Translations under genes and position numbers: made by a program
Notes under the pieces: generated by a model
Seen by the model: only the letters and a program-made list of their open reading frames with translations
The model's database searches: none
What the model was told of the DNA's origin: nothing
Part shown: in pieces, positions 20,701-32,907 of the stretch
How positions within the stretch are numbered: position 1 is the first letter of the stretch
Layout: the number at the start of each line of letters is the position of its first letter
Assembly: GCA_002197995.1 (NCBI GenBank)
Contig: NGZR01000001.1
Location: 13,659,501 to 13,723,500, forward strand
DNA from: Gaeumannomyces sp. JS-464
Lineage: Eukaryota > Ascomycota > Sordariomycetes > Magnaporthales > Magnaporthaceae
Direction: 5' to 3'
DNA length: 64,000 nt

Positions 20701-21480
20701 ATACCAAGCCGGCCAACGCAAACTTTCCGGGCACGGCCGGCTGGCGCATCCCGCGGAAGTATTCGACGGCGAGGCGGAAGGGGCCCGGATGGGCCTCCGT
20801 AAAGCCGTTTGGAGCTTCCGCAATTGCACTTTCCACTTGTGCCTCGATAACACCTCGGCGGCCAACGGCTGTTTAAGCACGGCCCCTGATAGTTCACAAG
20901 GCCTTTAAAAAATCCATTGCCTTATGGATAAACACCAGGTATACGTACGCTGGTCCCCGGGCCATATGGGAATCCCCGGAAACGAAAGGCAAACGCCGAA
21001 GCAAAGTTGGGATCGGCCCTGCCAATACCCCAACATTTTAAACCAACGGTGGCCGGAGTAAAGGCTTTAGCCCGGAAAACGGCCCGGGACGCCCGGAACG
21101 CATGGTTTAAACAACTTTCCGGATCGGTATAAGGCTATAGGCCTCCCGCCGGCACCACAACATACGCCCGAAGCGTTGCAGCTGCACCGGAGGGTACTGC
21201 AACGGCTAATAGCCGCACGCACCGGTTACGGGGATTTCGACTGGTACCACCGAAAGTTCCAGCACGAAACGATAACCCGTGCCGCTGCGGAAAAACAAAT
21301 CCCCTTCCCACCCTGTATTTTGCAGGTTGGCTAAAACGGCAGAAAAATAAATGGCCTATAGCGGACCCCTCCCCGGCTTCCGACAGGCCCGGATATTGGA
21401 AACGGCTACTTTAAAAGCCTTTCCTTTTTGCTTCGTTCGCCGAAGCTACCAATTATTACACTATCGCTGGACGATAACAA
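17800..21480 (+). pseudogene. LINE ORF2 endonuclease-RT-RNase H, copy 2
   Basis: Endonuclease about 17,830-18,560: VVLMQEPPSAWKGK, HPSYELFTPV, RPRVITYVRK and FVNVYRPPGDP; the GDFNA motif is damaged. RT about 19,050-20,150: SYRPIALLPCL-type block, motif A MDVQGAFDAV (19,499), motif B GLPQGSPASPVLF (19,670), motif C YADD (19,760-19,771), then the FDPGKCELMHFS block. RNase H about 20,630-21,010: YSDGSK, EGARMG, LCLDNTSAANG and SPGHMGIPGNE, giving the D-E-D-H set. A terminal Cys motif (PCRCGK...) lies near 21,290. Catalytic motifs survive, but frameshifts (around 18,230, 19,260, 19,549 and 20,400, among others) prevent a full protein. Confidence 0.88.
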
Positions 21481-21784
21481 CAGGCCTAAAAAGCCCGCAT
21501 ACATCCTTTTCCTTGTTCTCCTACACCTTTTACCTTTTTCCTTTGTACCACCAGGATAACAGTAGGCTCGTTGGTCCCCCGCACCTCCGGCCGGGCCCTG
21601 GGGGTCCCGAGGACCTTCCAGCCTAAAACCCGGCCCCACCCCTTTACCGGCATACTCGCCGGCCGAACGCACTACTACCACCCGCAGCGCTTTACAACGC
21701 CCTGGCGTATATATATACGCCCTACCGCCGATTGCCCGCTCACTAACAAGGAGCGCTGGAACGCGGCCCGACCTTCGTGTGCCT

Positions 21785-21936
21785 TCGGGTTTAATTCTGC
21801 TAGCCGCCGGATAGCAACATGTAGCCTAATGTTTAGCTTAGGTAGCGCTAGCACGTTATATGCCCCTTGGGAGGCAGGGACTGGTAAATCCCGACTTACT
21901 AACGTTAAATATACTCACTTACTCACTCACTCACTC
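21785..21936 (+). repeat. LINE 3'-tail module of copy 2
   Basis: End of copy 2: GTTTAGCTTAGGTAGCGCTA, then GCACGTTATATGCCCC, then TTAAATATA and a (CTCA)n tract. It is joined directly to the 5' leader of copy 3 (CCTCCTGGCACA). Confidence 0.8.
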
Positions 21937-22096
21937 CGCCTCCTGGCACAAACAATACAAACACCTTCCTCGAATTTACCAATTTTTAGCATTGCGTTGT
22001 TATGCACATTGCCAAATTGCATACAAATCCTTAACACCCGCCAATAGCGACCCAACATTAACAACCACGCCCGCTAACGGCGCTGGCGACGGCAAC

Positions 22097-24075
22097 ATGC
22101 CGTGGCTAACAGCCCCCCCGGCCAATAGGTGGCGCGCGCCCTCGTCGGCCCAACGGCCCGGAAAAAACGGCGTCGCTGCCACCCGGCCCCCCCGCGCCAA
22201 CGCACCGATTACGCCGTCCCCGTTGCGGAATTAGCAATACCCAACAAGGCCCGATCAGGGCTAGGAAAGCTCCCACAACGGCAGCACCGGCATAAATGTG
22301 CCCCTCCCCCCCTCCCTTAACGCCGGCGTACGAGCCCACTTGTCGGGTTGGCCGCGGCGGCCGCGGAGGAAATTATTGCGAGTTATAGCCGCAAATAATA
22401 ACAAACGGCCCTAATTTGCGCTACGTTAGCCCGATCTATTAACGCTGGCATTGCTTCCCTTTCGGCGGAAGCAATCCCGAAATTAACGGCTGGAAAAATT
22501 GCTTTATCGACTACGCCAAATAAGCTTTTTTCGGCTTACTTACGCCGGCCGAAAAGGAAAAAAGCTTATACGGGGCCCCGAAGCCCCCGCAACGCGCGCT
22601 CCGGCCATTACGCGGTGGCCCGAAAAGGCCCACCAATAACCCCAACCACCCGCACAAGCTTTTTAGGGCCGTACGCTTTAAATTACCCGGGCACCCCGCT
22701 TATTAACAAGCTTTAAAGCCGATTTCGGGTCGTTCGTTAAAATCCCGGAAAAACGGCAGGTTTAAGCTAATTAACAAACGGGTTTTAGCATTCGTAAAAC
22801 CTTACCGATAGCAAAAACTTGCCGTTTACGACGGCCGACGTCCCGGAGCGTACCGATCCCTACCGGGTTCGTATTAAAAGCAAAAACGGCCGATATTTAA
22901 AACCGGCTTTTATAGCACCGATCCGAACTAAGCCGTTTATATAACGCCGAAAAATCGAAAAGCCCGAAATTTAATACAATTACGTAATTTCCGGCTGCCT
23001 TTACCTTTTTAACCAACGGTTTTGGATAATGCGTCCCGGTATCGGATAAATTGGTTCGGGAGGAAATAGAAGCCTAAATAAGGCATAAACCGGTAAACGT
23101 TAAGCTTTCCGAGGCCGGCGTTAACCATTAAAGGCGTATATCGTGGATTATATCCCTTTATACGCAAATGGTCGGGGTTTAAGCTTTGGGATTACTTCTT
23201 TTTTACGCCGCGTATAACGACACCCGCCGGTTACCTAGCACACTTTGGTTGCCACGGCTTCCACGTGGCCCGCAATGCGCTCGGGCCGATAAATGCTTTC
23301 GGTGCGGGAAAATAAACGACGACCGGCACGTATAACCGTATACGGCCCCCCGCAATGCGCGAACTGCTCGGGCCCGTATTTTGCTACCACCCGAACTGCC
23401 TTATAAAGCCCGTACGGGTAAACAAAATGCTAAAGCATTTAACTTATAAGGAAAAAGGGGCTGTTAGGAGGTTAAGCGCATAAGCGTACCGGGCGGCGGC
23501 AAAAGCGGCGGAAGCCGCCGTTACTACCGCCACCGCCGTTGCCGCTGCTACTAACGATACCTTTTTCGCAACCGCTACTATTACGGCGGCTCCGCCGTAG
23601 CCGTTAATTTAACGGCAAACCCTATAACCGCTACCGCTATTGCTGCGGCTACCGTTATTACTATTAATAATACCGCTAATACAGCCGCTACCGCCGCTGT
23701 TAACCTTACGGTTAATGTTATCGCCGTTACTTTAGCCATTTTTATCGCCGCTGCCACCCCCGCCGCCCCGCCGTCGCTTCCACCGTTATAGCAAACCCGG
23801 CAGGCCCGCCGGCTTCGGAAGGCGTGGCCCGTACGGCTAGTAAGGAAAAGCACCCTATTAAAAGCTTAGGGTTAATTTTAACAACTAATACGAAGTACTG
23901 GCGGATATGGAACTGGACCTCCCCGAGCCCGAAAAGGCTATCGAAATAACCGGAAACCCCTTCGGAGGAAACCGACGGTACCGCCGGCCAATAACCCTAA
24001 GGTTAAAACCCCCAATACATTAACGCCGCCTTTACGTATGCTAGCAGCCAACCGGATATAACAAACGCATAGTAA
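22097..24075 (+). pseudogene. LINE ORF1 (gag-like), copy 3
   Basis: Colinear with ORF1 of copy 2; start ATG at 22,097. The zinc-knuckle block lies at about 23,240-23,410, partly read as CHGFHVA and CFRCGK with losses. The Ala-rich segment at about 23,490-23,800 is eroded towards Thr/Val/Ile as expected from C-to-T change. Multiple stops. A minus-strand frame at 23,581-23,853 is a shadow. Confidence 0.78.
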
Positions 24076-27000
24076 AGGGCCCGGCGCCCGGGGCTTCGCC
24101 CCGAACGCCGTGTTTAACCGCCGTTTAAACGAACGTTCGACGTAGTTGGGAAACGGGGGCTATTTTACTTTAATTATTTTAAAGTTAAAATATCGACGTG
24201 GTGCTAATGCAGGAGCCCCCTAGCGCGTGGAAAAGGAAACTTATGCTTTGCACCCACCCGTTGTACGAGCTATTTACCCCGGTAAATAGCTGGCACGACT
24301 ACTAAACTAAGCCTCGGGTAATACTTACGTACGGAGGACCCGGGGTTTCGGCTCGTAGCGAACCGGCCGGTAGGTAACACCCGGGATATCCTTTGGCTTA
24401 CCGTCGCCGGGTGCACCTTCGTTAACGTATATAGGCCTCCAAAGGACTTTTCGGAACCTTCGTTAAACCTTTTGCTACGTTAGCGCCTAACGGCAAAATG
24501 CATTATAGCTGGGGACTTTAACGCAAAGTCCCGGCGTGGGATCCGGTTAAAAAGTAATAAAAATAGGGCCAAAATATAACCTAATAAACTAATACTTATA
24601 ACCTTTTCCTACTTACCGACTTAAGCTAACCACGTATAACGATAAAAGCGTTTTGGATTTACCTTTTCCAACGCCCTTTTGCAAAACGGAAATCGACCTT
24701 TCGTTAGCACCGATTCGGACCACCGCTCGATACGAATCGAAGTTCCTAACCGTAATAACTCCGCTCCGAACTGCCGGCGAATTACGCTATTAAACGATAA
24801 ATTACCGTTTTTCGCAAACGCGGTAATAACGGGGGCCGGCGGCTTACCGCCATTTACAAATCCATACACGGCGAATTATTTAAATAAAACGGCCGAGGTA
24901 TTAATAAACCTGCTAAAAATGCGTTAATAGCTTTCGGCCGGGGTTTAAAGCTAAAAAAAAAAGCTAACTTTGGTAAAACGAAAAGTGCCTAACGTTTAAC
25001 GGGACTTTACAAAAGCTATAAGGAACGGCGGGCTTGTTACGGCCGAAACCCGTGCTTTAAAAGCAACGGTTCGAACGGCTAAAAAAACAGCATTAAGCCA
25101 GCGTGCTAAAAAAAGTGGATTCCCCGAAAGCGCTATACCGTGCTGTAAAATGGCATAAACTTACACCCGTTATACGGCTTTTCTCGTTAAATATCGACGG
25201 GGAGGTTATAATAGCCCCAAAAGACAAAGCGAAAGCATTAAGCCGCAAAATCCTCCGTAGGTTTACGGCGAAGGACGATTTATAAAAGGACCCGCTATAG
25301 CAAAGGGCTATTTAAAAGACCGCACAATTCCCGTGGGACCCCTACGTCCCTTTGGAAAAATGCCGGAAATGCACCGTTGGTACGGCAAACACGGCCTCGA
25401 GCGTCGACTTTTTAACGGTTAAACTACTTACAACGGCGTAGCCGGCAATAGGGGAATACGTTAGGGCCTTTTTCGAGGCCTGCTTTAAAGCCGGGCACTA
25501 CCCGGCCCTTTTCCGCACAGCGGAAATAGTTATGCTAAAAAAGCCGAATAAAACGGATATAACGGACCTAAAATCCTACCGCCCGATAGCTTTGCTCCCG
25601 TGTTTAAAAAAAAGGCTAAAGCGGCTAATGGCTTCGCGGATGGCGTTTTTCGCATTACAATACGGGCTTATAACTCCGCAATACGTTAAGGCTACCCCGA
25701 AAAAGGCCGCCATCGATTTAACGGCATGCGTGGCTTACGAGGTAAAACGGGCTTTCCAAAAGCATAAAACGGCCGCCCTTGTTACTATAAATGTATAAAG
25801 GGCTTTCGACGCCGTACTTCGCCGAAGGCTTTTTCGGAGGCTCCTAAACCAAGGCTGGGATCCAACGTTAGTACGATGGGTATTATCTTTTGCAAAAAAC
25901 AAGGTGGTTAAAATGCGTTTGGAAAACGCTACGGCACCCTTTTTTTCCCCGGATTGCGGGCTACCCCAAAGGTTACCGGCATTACCGGTCCTATTTATGC
26001 TTTATATGGCTAAAACCCTATTTAAAGCAAAAGCGGTTAGGTACGAATACGCGGACGATATAAGCATTTGCGTAACGGGTAGCACCCCGGAAAAGTGCTT
26101 TCGTAAAGCAAAGGCTACGGTTACGGAAATTTTACGTTAGGGCAGGGCTAATAAAATTGCTTTCGATCCGGGGAAGTGCGAATTTATGCATTTTTCCAAA
26201 CGGAAAAATCCCACAACCCCAGCGGTTACGGCGAAAGGCCTTACCATATAACAAGCTATAAAAGCTTTACGGTAGTTAGGGGTTTTTTTCGACTAACGGC
26301 TTAATTTTAAAACCCACGTCGATAATAGGGCTGCAAAAGCCCAAAGCGTTGCTAACCACCTCCGGAGGCTTACGAATTCGATAGGGGGTATACCGGCACA
26401 TTCGGTACATAAAGCCGTTACGACGGTTATAATCCCTACGGCTTTATACGGGGCCGAAATGTGGTATAGGGGCAAAATTAAACCACATCCATGGAAGCCG
26501 GCATAATAGCAAATTATCCGCCAAAGCTATTTAATCGAACGGGTTAATAAAGCTATAACCGCGTTTTTCCGGGCAATAATTCCGGCTTGGAAAACCGCAC
26601 CAATAAACGCCCTACATTACGAATCCGGCATTCCAAGCGCCCAAACGCTTTTAAAACAAGCCCGCTTCCGTTTTGCGGCCCGTATAAATACGGTACCGGA
26701 AAATCACCCCTGGCCGCAGCGGCTAAGCCGGCTTTTAACGCCCGAGGGCTTAAGGCAAGCTTGCCCGGCAGGTTTGCGACCTCGTTGCAAAGGACGGCCG
26801 AACTTTTTCCGGCTTACACTCGCCCGGCCTACGTCCTTTATAAATATACGGGGTTTACGATGGCCACATAAAAAAAGCCCGCAGCCGCAAAAGCTTTTAT
26901 AGCGTGGCTTCGCACCCTCCCACTTACCGACGTTATAATATATAGCGACGGGTCCAAAGCAAAAAACGGGGCATTGGATACGGCTGGGTAATATACCAAA

Positions 27001-27780
27001 CCGGCCAACGCAAACTTTCCGGGCACGGCCGGTTAGCGCATCCGGCGGAAGTATTCGACGGCGAAGCGGAGGGGGCCCGAATAGGCCTTCGTAAAGCCGT
27101 TTGGAGCTTCCGCAATTGCACTTTCCATTTGTGCCTCGATAATATTTCGGCGGCTAACGGCTTTTTAAATACGGCTTTTAATAGTTTATAAAGGGCTTTT
27201 AAAAAGGTCCATTGCTTTATAAACAAGTACCAAATACACGTCCGTTAGTCCCCGGGGTATACGGGAATCCCCGGGAACGAGGAGGCCGATACCGAAGCAA
27301 AGTTAGGCATGGCCCTCCCGATCCCCCAACACGCCAAACTAACGGTGGCGGGAGTAAAGGCTTTAGCCCGGAAAATAGCTTAGGACGCCCGGAACGCATG
27401 GTTTAAAAACACCTTACCGGAACGGTATAAGGCCATAGGCCTCCCGCCGGTACCCTAACGCACGCCCGATACGTTACAACTGCACCGGAAAGTATTACAA
27501 CGGCTAATAGCCGCACGTACCGGCCACGAAAACTTCGACTGGTACCACCGAAAATTCGAACACGAGGACGATAACCCGTGCCGTTACGGGCGAAATAAGT
27601 CCCTTTTTTACCCTGTATTTTGCAGGCTAGCTAGGGCGGCAAAAAACAAATGGCCTATAGCGGACCCTCCCCCGGCTTTCGATAAGCCCGGATATTGGAA
27701 ACGGCTTTTCCAAAAGCCCTTTTTTTTTGCTTCGTTCGTTAAAGCTACCAACTATTACACTATCGCCGGACGATAATAAC
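24076..27780 (+). pseudogene. LINE ORF2 endonuclease-RT-RNase H, copy 3
   Basis: Endonuclease about 24,140-24,870; GDFNA is intact here (AGDFNAKSRR near 24,510) although surrounding frames have stops. RT about 25,430-26,470: KSYRPIALLPCLKK (25,578), motif A eroded to TINV-stop-RAFDAV (about 25,785), motif B GLPQRLPALPVLF and motif C YADD (about 26,047). RNase H about 26,930-27,300: YSDGSK, GEAEGA and SPGYTGIPGNE, where the catalytic His is Tyr. The 3' end of the frame is uncertain. RIP-inactivated. Confidence 0.83.
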
Positions 27781-28049
27781 AGGGCCTAAAAAGCCTATAT
27801 TTAACCTTTTCCTTTGTACTATTAGGATTAACAATAGGCTCGTTAATCCCCCGCACTTTAGGCCGGGCCTAGGGGAGGTTTTAAAAACCCCTCCCCCGCC
27901 CAAACCCGGCTTTACCCTTTTTCCGGCATACCCGCCGGCCAACAGCATTACTACCACCCGTAGCGCTTTATAACGCCCCGGCGTATTTTTACGCCCTATT
28001 GTCGATTGCCCGCTTACTAACAAGGAGCGCCGGAATGCGGCCCGACCCT

Positions 28050-28216
28050 CGTATGCCTTCGGGTTTAATTTGTTAGCCGCTTTAATAGCAGCATATAGCT
28101 TAGTGTTAAGCTTAGGTAGCGCTAGCACGTTATATGCCCTTTGGGAGGCAGGGACTGGTAAATCCCGATTTACTGACGTTAAATATACTTTTTCTCTCTC
28201 TTTCTCTCTCTTTCCC
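28050..28216 (+). repeat. LINE 3'-tail module of copy 3
   Basis: Same module as at 21,785-21,936 and 3,521-3,685 (reversed), followed by a pyrimidine (TCTC)n microsatellite and then unrelated sequence at about 28,217. Confidence 0.8.
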
Positions 28217-30655
28217 GAGCATCGGCCTGGCGAAGCAAACGTGGAAGCACGTCGGTTCCCCGCTAAGGGTTTAAGGCGGTTACGGCGGCTTTAGGTGGCA
28301 GGTTAAACGGTATATTTCGTATATTTAACGGGCAAAAATTGCGGTTAAAGTAAACGAATTAATTATAACACCTTTATTTTTAAAGCTCTTTCCGGGCACA
28401 CCCCTTTTTTGCTCCCGCACCCACCTTTACCCCGATATCGGCCGCCATGCAATTTTCTATAAGGCCTTATATAAATTAACATGGGCTTTAATGCAAGCAG
28501 GGGCTTAATTAACAAAAGGGAAGCAAATAGAAGTTATCGCCACGAGCAATTTATTAATAAACGATTAAAAACGCGGTGTTAAACCGCTAAATTACATAGG
28601 AAAAGTGCAAGCGCACGGTGTTAAAGCCGTTTATCTAAAGCTATAAAAGGGCCTAGGGACCCGCAAAGGGATTAAAAAAACTCGCCAAAGGCCGGCGCAA
28701 GCGTTAAAAAGGCGTGGAGGCCTTCCCAGCCGGCCTTAAAGGCAGGGCGGCCGGCGTTAAGGGCAAAGTGGCCGGCGTTAAGGGTAAGGGAGTGCCGAGG
28801 GTAAGCACCGGACTTTCCGCCTCGTTAACCTCGTTACGTGCTTTTAAAGAGGCGCCTAGTTCGTGTTAAAAGTAATCACGCTTTGCGCTGGCCCGTATAC
28901 CCGTGCGGGCGCGGGTACGAGGCCTTACCGCCGGCGCTTCGTTAAACGGGCCGGCGCTTGAAGGCCGGCCTTTTTTAACCCGAACCGGCTTTATAACCCG
29001 CAATAAAGGGTTCGTTGTAAAACGACTGCCCGGGTGCAGCCAAAGCTATTTACAGCGGTGATTTGCAAGCTAGGGGCTTGCGGATCACGCCGTTAAGCTT
29101 TATGCAGGGTAATAAGCTTATAAGGGCAAAGCAAGCCGTATTGCGCACGCGTAAAATTGGTGCAAAGGCTAATATTTAGGCCGGTTAGGTGCTTGCGGGA
29201 GGGGAACGTTAATAGGGCACGGAGGTTAATTTGTTCGAGGAGATTAAAGCATTATAACAAAGCTTGAAAAGCAAGGCTCCGGCCCACGAACGGCCGGCGT
29301 AATCCCACCTAACGCGCGCGCGGGAAGCTTGTTAACGCTTTTTAAAAGCCGCAATTTTATGCCTCGTTTGCCTGCGAGTTGCCTGCTTAACTTGGGCTAA
29401 CGTTGCGCGAAAAAAAAGGTCGTACGTTTTAAAGGACCCGTGATTCCCTTCGGCGCTAGCGGCGCTAATTAAATCTTAATTGCGGTTATATTTGGTATAG
29501 TAATAGGCCTATTGCCGGCGGGAAAACCAAACGGTTTATTACAGGTAATTAATTAAGCTTATTTCCTTAAAAAACTTTCCCATAAGCTTATCCATAATCT
29601 TTTTATACGCCCGGCGGTTTTTAACATAAACGACGTGCTTTTAAAAGCTGAAAAAGCCGGCCCGGGTATGGGGAATTTCGTTAGGGTCGTGCTGGTAATC
29701 ATTTAACGTTTGGGCAAATTCGATCCGTTGGTAACTGTTGTTAAAAGTACAAATATCCTTCTTTTTAACCTCGTAAGGCCGGCTTTCGTTAACCTCGTAA
29801 GCTTCGCTTTTAAAACCCGGATCGGGCGATTTTTTAACGGCTTTCGCGGCGGCAATTTTGTTCCATTTCTTTTTTATTTAAAGGACGATATCGGCGTTAA
29901 TATAATAAACGCATAATTCCATTTTCGCAAATGGAAAACGCGTTTGGAAGGCTGTACGCATGCGAAAATCATAATTTGTTAAAGCGATTTTAAGGGCGGG
30001 GGTTTGGAAAGCGGTTAAAAAGTCGCGAAAGGTATTAAAAAGTTAAAGGAAAATCTCTTCCGTTTCGTTATTTATTAACCTTTAAAAAGCCGGTATCGTT
30101 ATGCGCTCGTTGGTTAAAATTACGGCCGTAAAAAGGTGCATATAATTACGGTTTGTTTTATAAATAACGTCGATTTAAAAGCAATGCGGGTTGGCTTTAA
30201 AAAAAAGGAACGACTTTTTTATATGCCCAAATAACGCCGGCAAAAATGGTAGTTGTTTTTAAATCCCGTTAAAGGAAATTAAGCGGGTTAAAAGCTTTAA
30301 ATACGACTTTTAAATCATTTAAAGCCCGTATAAAAGCCGCGGCCGGTTTATATTTCTTAACTTTCACTTTTTTATACGCCGCTTTATATTTATATTACGT
30401 TTAAAGGTTTTAAAGCAGGGTAGGATATCGAGCGCGGCAAAAGTTAAGAATTAAACGCGTGCGGATCGCAAAGTTTTTAAATAAAAGCCGTAGGAACGTC
30501 TAGTGCCTTTTTTAAAAAGCGAAAGCTTAATTTCGAACGAAAGGCGCAAAAGCGTCGTGTGGGAGGCGGCCGTAGCTTTAATAGGTAAAACCGGTTGTTT
30601 TAAAGCTCCAAAAGCCTTCGTTAGCTTTAAAGCGTTATATAACAAAGCCGTAGGT
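28217..30655 (-). mobile_element. MULE-type DNA transposon remnant
   Basis: RIPed element between LINE copy 3 and the outer Gypsy-A, carrying a MULE transposase on the minus strand. I found no terminal inverted repeats. The right edge coincides with the Gypsy-A LTR at 30,656, so the 5' end was probably cut by that insertion. The left 900 bp (28,217-29,150) hold only a basic, GC-richer stretch with no clear domain. Confidence 0.65.
29270..30640 (-). pseudogene. MULE transposase
   Basis: Minus-strand frame, in order: KKYKPAAAFIRALND, GVIWAYKK, then the core DVIYKTNR (first catalytic Asp, about 30,160), TAVILTNERITIPAF, NNETEEIFL, FPFAKMELCVYYINADIV (about 29,890; family consensus W-H-I, here Y-Y-I), KKWNKIAAAKAVKK, YQRIEFAQTLNDYQHD, and GNHGSFKTYDLFFRATLAQV (about 29,450). 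The TYKTN...TEEDY...WHI layout is that of PF10551-type MULE transposases, which cut and paste DNA. Stops at RIPed codons and a missing His make it inactive. Family call confident; boundaries approximate. Confidence 0.72.
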
Positions 30656-31125
30656 TGTTACGACCAGCATGCAAGCCTTAAAACAATTGGACGGAAAGGG
30701 CCTCGAACGGTGCCTTTACCCGCACTTAAACATACGGAGTTACGTAACAAAGCTTACTTAAATTTAAATTTTTAAATTTTTAAATTTGTGGATAAAGCTA
30801 TAAATTTAAAGGGATTTTTAAATTTTTGGATTTATAAACAAAGCTACAAATCCAAAGGGATTTTTAAATTTGTAAACAAAGCCACAAATCCAAAAGCCAC
30901 TAAGTTAAAAAGGGGTGTATATAAAAAATGGATTTCCTACTATTTTAGGTAGTTTTAACTAAGGTTTCGGCATTAATTAACCTAAGTTAGCTTTTAAGCA
31001 CCCCTTAAGGTACGCAATTAAATTGTTTTTTTAAATTACGTGTTCCTTCCCGTACTTAAACCAGCGATACTATCCTATCCACCCCCGAAGTGCTTTATCC
31101 TAAAAGCAAACTTTTAATTGTAACA
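30656..31125 (+). repeat. Gypsy-A LTR (outer element, 5')
   Basis: Starts TGTTACGACCAGCATGC and ends TTAATTGTAACA. It has type-1 AAATTT/GGATTT palindromic repeats near 30,765-30,895 and a TATATAAAAAATGG block near 30,918, as in copy A. Confidence 0.85.
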
Positions 31126-31166
31126 TTTTAACTAATCCTATTTAGCGCTTCGCCAAAAAAAAAACA

Positions 31167-32259
31167 ATGTAGTTATAGCAAGCAGCAGTAAAGAGCTTAA
31201 AAAGGAAGAAATTACGGTTTTTACCTTTAACGGTATTAAATACGACTTGGAAAAAGCTATTAACACGGTTAGCCTTTTTAAGCTTTTAACGAACGAGATC
31301 GCTAAAAGCTAAACCGAAATAAAACAACTTACTGCGAAATTAGTGTTTTTTTAAAACACTTATCGCAATCCAAGCGTACAAATTCCCGTCCCCGAACTTT
31401 TACAAAAGGGAAAACGGCAAATTTAAAACGTTTTTTACCGAATGCAAAAGCTATTTTAAATTTTACAAATACCAGTTCGTAAACGAAAAGCAAAAGGTTG
31501 CTTACGCTGCTACTAGGTTGGACGGCAAAATAAAAAAATGGTTTTAACCGATTTAAAGCGATTATTTTAAAAGGTATAAAAGTAGTTAAAAAACCACCAA
31601 AATTATTTTTGCCAATTTCGAAACCTTCGAAAAAAAAAAGTCGGAAAAATGTTTAATACAATCGACGAAATACGAGTCGCCGAAAAAAACCTATTAGCCT
31701 TTAAATAATAAAGGCCCGCAGTTAAATACGCTGTAAACTTTTAACGGATTAGCACTAAGCTCGATTAAAGCGACGCTACGTTAATGCTGCATTTTTATAA
31801 CGGGTTGCGCGAAAACATAAAGGATAAATTTGCGAAGCAAAATCGCTTAAAAATCTTTACGAATTACGTTAAAAACGCGGTTCGCATTAGCGATAAACTA
31901 TACGAACGATAATAGGAAAAAAAGGATATGGTTTTAAAAATGCGGCATTAACTAATAAAGCTAATTAGAAAAAAGCTAAGCAATAACTTACCACGGTTTA
32001 CGGAACGCATTTAAACTTTATAAATTTTAGTGCGAAAGCCGCTTATTAGCAATAAAGGCAATAAAAAAAGCAAAAACAAAACCCGAAAAACAAGAAATGC
32101 TTTAAATGCGGCCAAACCGGTTATATTAAAACAAACTATTTTTAACGGGATAATAACCGCTAGGTAACCAACTTTTAACGAACGCAAGAAAGCCCGATAT
32201 AAAAAAAACTATGCCCCGGGTCGGCGTTTAATTGGACGTGCTATTATAACGAACTATAT
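31167..32259 (+). pseudogene. Gypsy-A gag, outer element
   Basis: Colinear with copy A gag. The start ATG at 31,167 is followed by TAG. Blocks include VFTFNGIKYDLEKAIN-like, GKFKTFFTECKSYF, KWF, the TKLNWNDATLMLHFYNGLRE-type stretch and the DKLYERR end. Knuckle at about 32,098-32,140 reads CFKCGQTG-Y-IKTN-Y: the His and last Cys are Tyr, both G-to-A changes. The reading continues into the first CX4CX2H-like motif and is then cut by the inner element. Confidence 0.8.
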
Positions 32260-32704
32260 TATTACAATTAAGGCTTTGCTTTTAAAGTAAAAAACCTCGA
32301 GGGTGGATAGGATAATATCGATGCGTTTAGTTGCAAAAAAACACGTGATTTAAAAGGACAATTTAATTGCTTGCCTTAAGGGATGCTTAAACGCTAACTT
32401 AAGTTAACTAATGCAAAAGCCTTAGCTAAAACTACTTAGGATAATAGGAAATCCTCCTTTTTTTTAATAGCTTCGCTTGCTTTACAGCTTTTTGGATATG
32501 TTAGCTATGTTTATAACTAACATATCCCCGCTAAATATGTTAGCTATGTTTATAACTAACATATCCCCGCTGGATATATTAGCTATATTTATAACTAACA
32601 TATCCTCCGTGTATTACGTAACTTGAGTGTTAAAGTGGGCCGTTTTAACCTTTTCGCTTGTTTTAATTACCCCACATCCCCCTTTTAAAACCGCGGTCGT
32701 AATA
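32260..32704 (-). repeat. Gypsy-A LTR (inner element, 3')
   Basis: Reverse-complement Gypsy-A LTR. Plus-strand edges read TATTACAATTAAGG and CGCGGTCGTAATA, each one RIP-type change from the TGTTAC/GTAACA ends. Confidence 0.82.
32494..32606 (-). repeat. tandem palindromic repeats in Gypsy-A U3, type 2
   Basis: Three tandem units of about 39 bp, each containing ATATGTTAG-CTATGTTTATA-ACTAACATAT. Same LTR position as the type-1 repeats but a different palindrome. Confidence 0.88.
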
Positions 32705-32907
32705 TTAAGTTTCCCTTTTTAATCTAAATCCTTTTAACCATAACTTATTACCCCGCTTTCCGTTAGTAGTAAATACTTTCCTTTTTTACTATGCTATCGT
32801 TTCCTTTTTTTAACAAAATGTTTGGTCGGGTGTAAAAACGAAAGCTTACGCGTTTAACTATTAAACGTAATAACTTTTTTTCTTTTATTTTGCATTTTTT
32901 TATTAAC

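Larger units (their letters stand above)
15713..21936 (+). mobile_element. Tad1-like LINE, copy 2 (near full length)
   Basis: About 6.2-kb non-LTR retrotransposon with ORF1, ORF2 (APE endonuclease, RT, RNase H, terminal CCHC-like motif) and a 3' tail ending in TTAAATATA plus a (CTCA)n microsatellite. Copy 3 follows directly head to tail. RIP is light here, since most Gln/Trp codons survive, but single-base indels break the frames. Confidence 0.92.
21937..28216 (+). mobile_element. Tad1-like LINE, copy 3 (full length, heavily RIPed)
   Basis: Colinear with copy 2 over its whole length and directly downstream of it. Differences are dominated by C-to-T and G-to-A changes in CpA/TpG context: copy 2 CTTACAGGAGG near 18,992 reads TTTATAAAAGG near 25,279. 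It ends in the shared tail module followed by a (TCTC)n tract instead of (CTCA)n. Confidence 0.92.
30656..32259 (+). mobile_element. outer Gypsy-A element, 5' part
   Basis: LTR plus gag-knuckle region of a plus-strand Gypsy-A. It stops at 32,259 in the sequence AACTATAT, where an inverted Gypsy-A LTR begins. The same gag sequence resumes at 57,807 with TATAT duplicated, so 32,260-57,806 is an insertion into this element. Confidence 0.85.

Noticed and set aside
32494..32606. Regular tandem palindromes considered as a CRISPR array
   Set aside because: Units are directly adjacent without unique spacers, lie inside an LTR of a fungal element and recur in its partner LTR.
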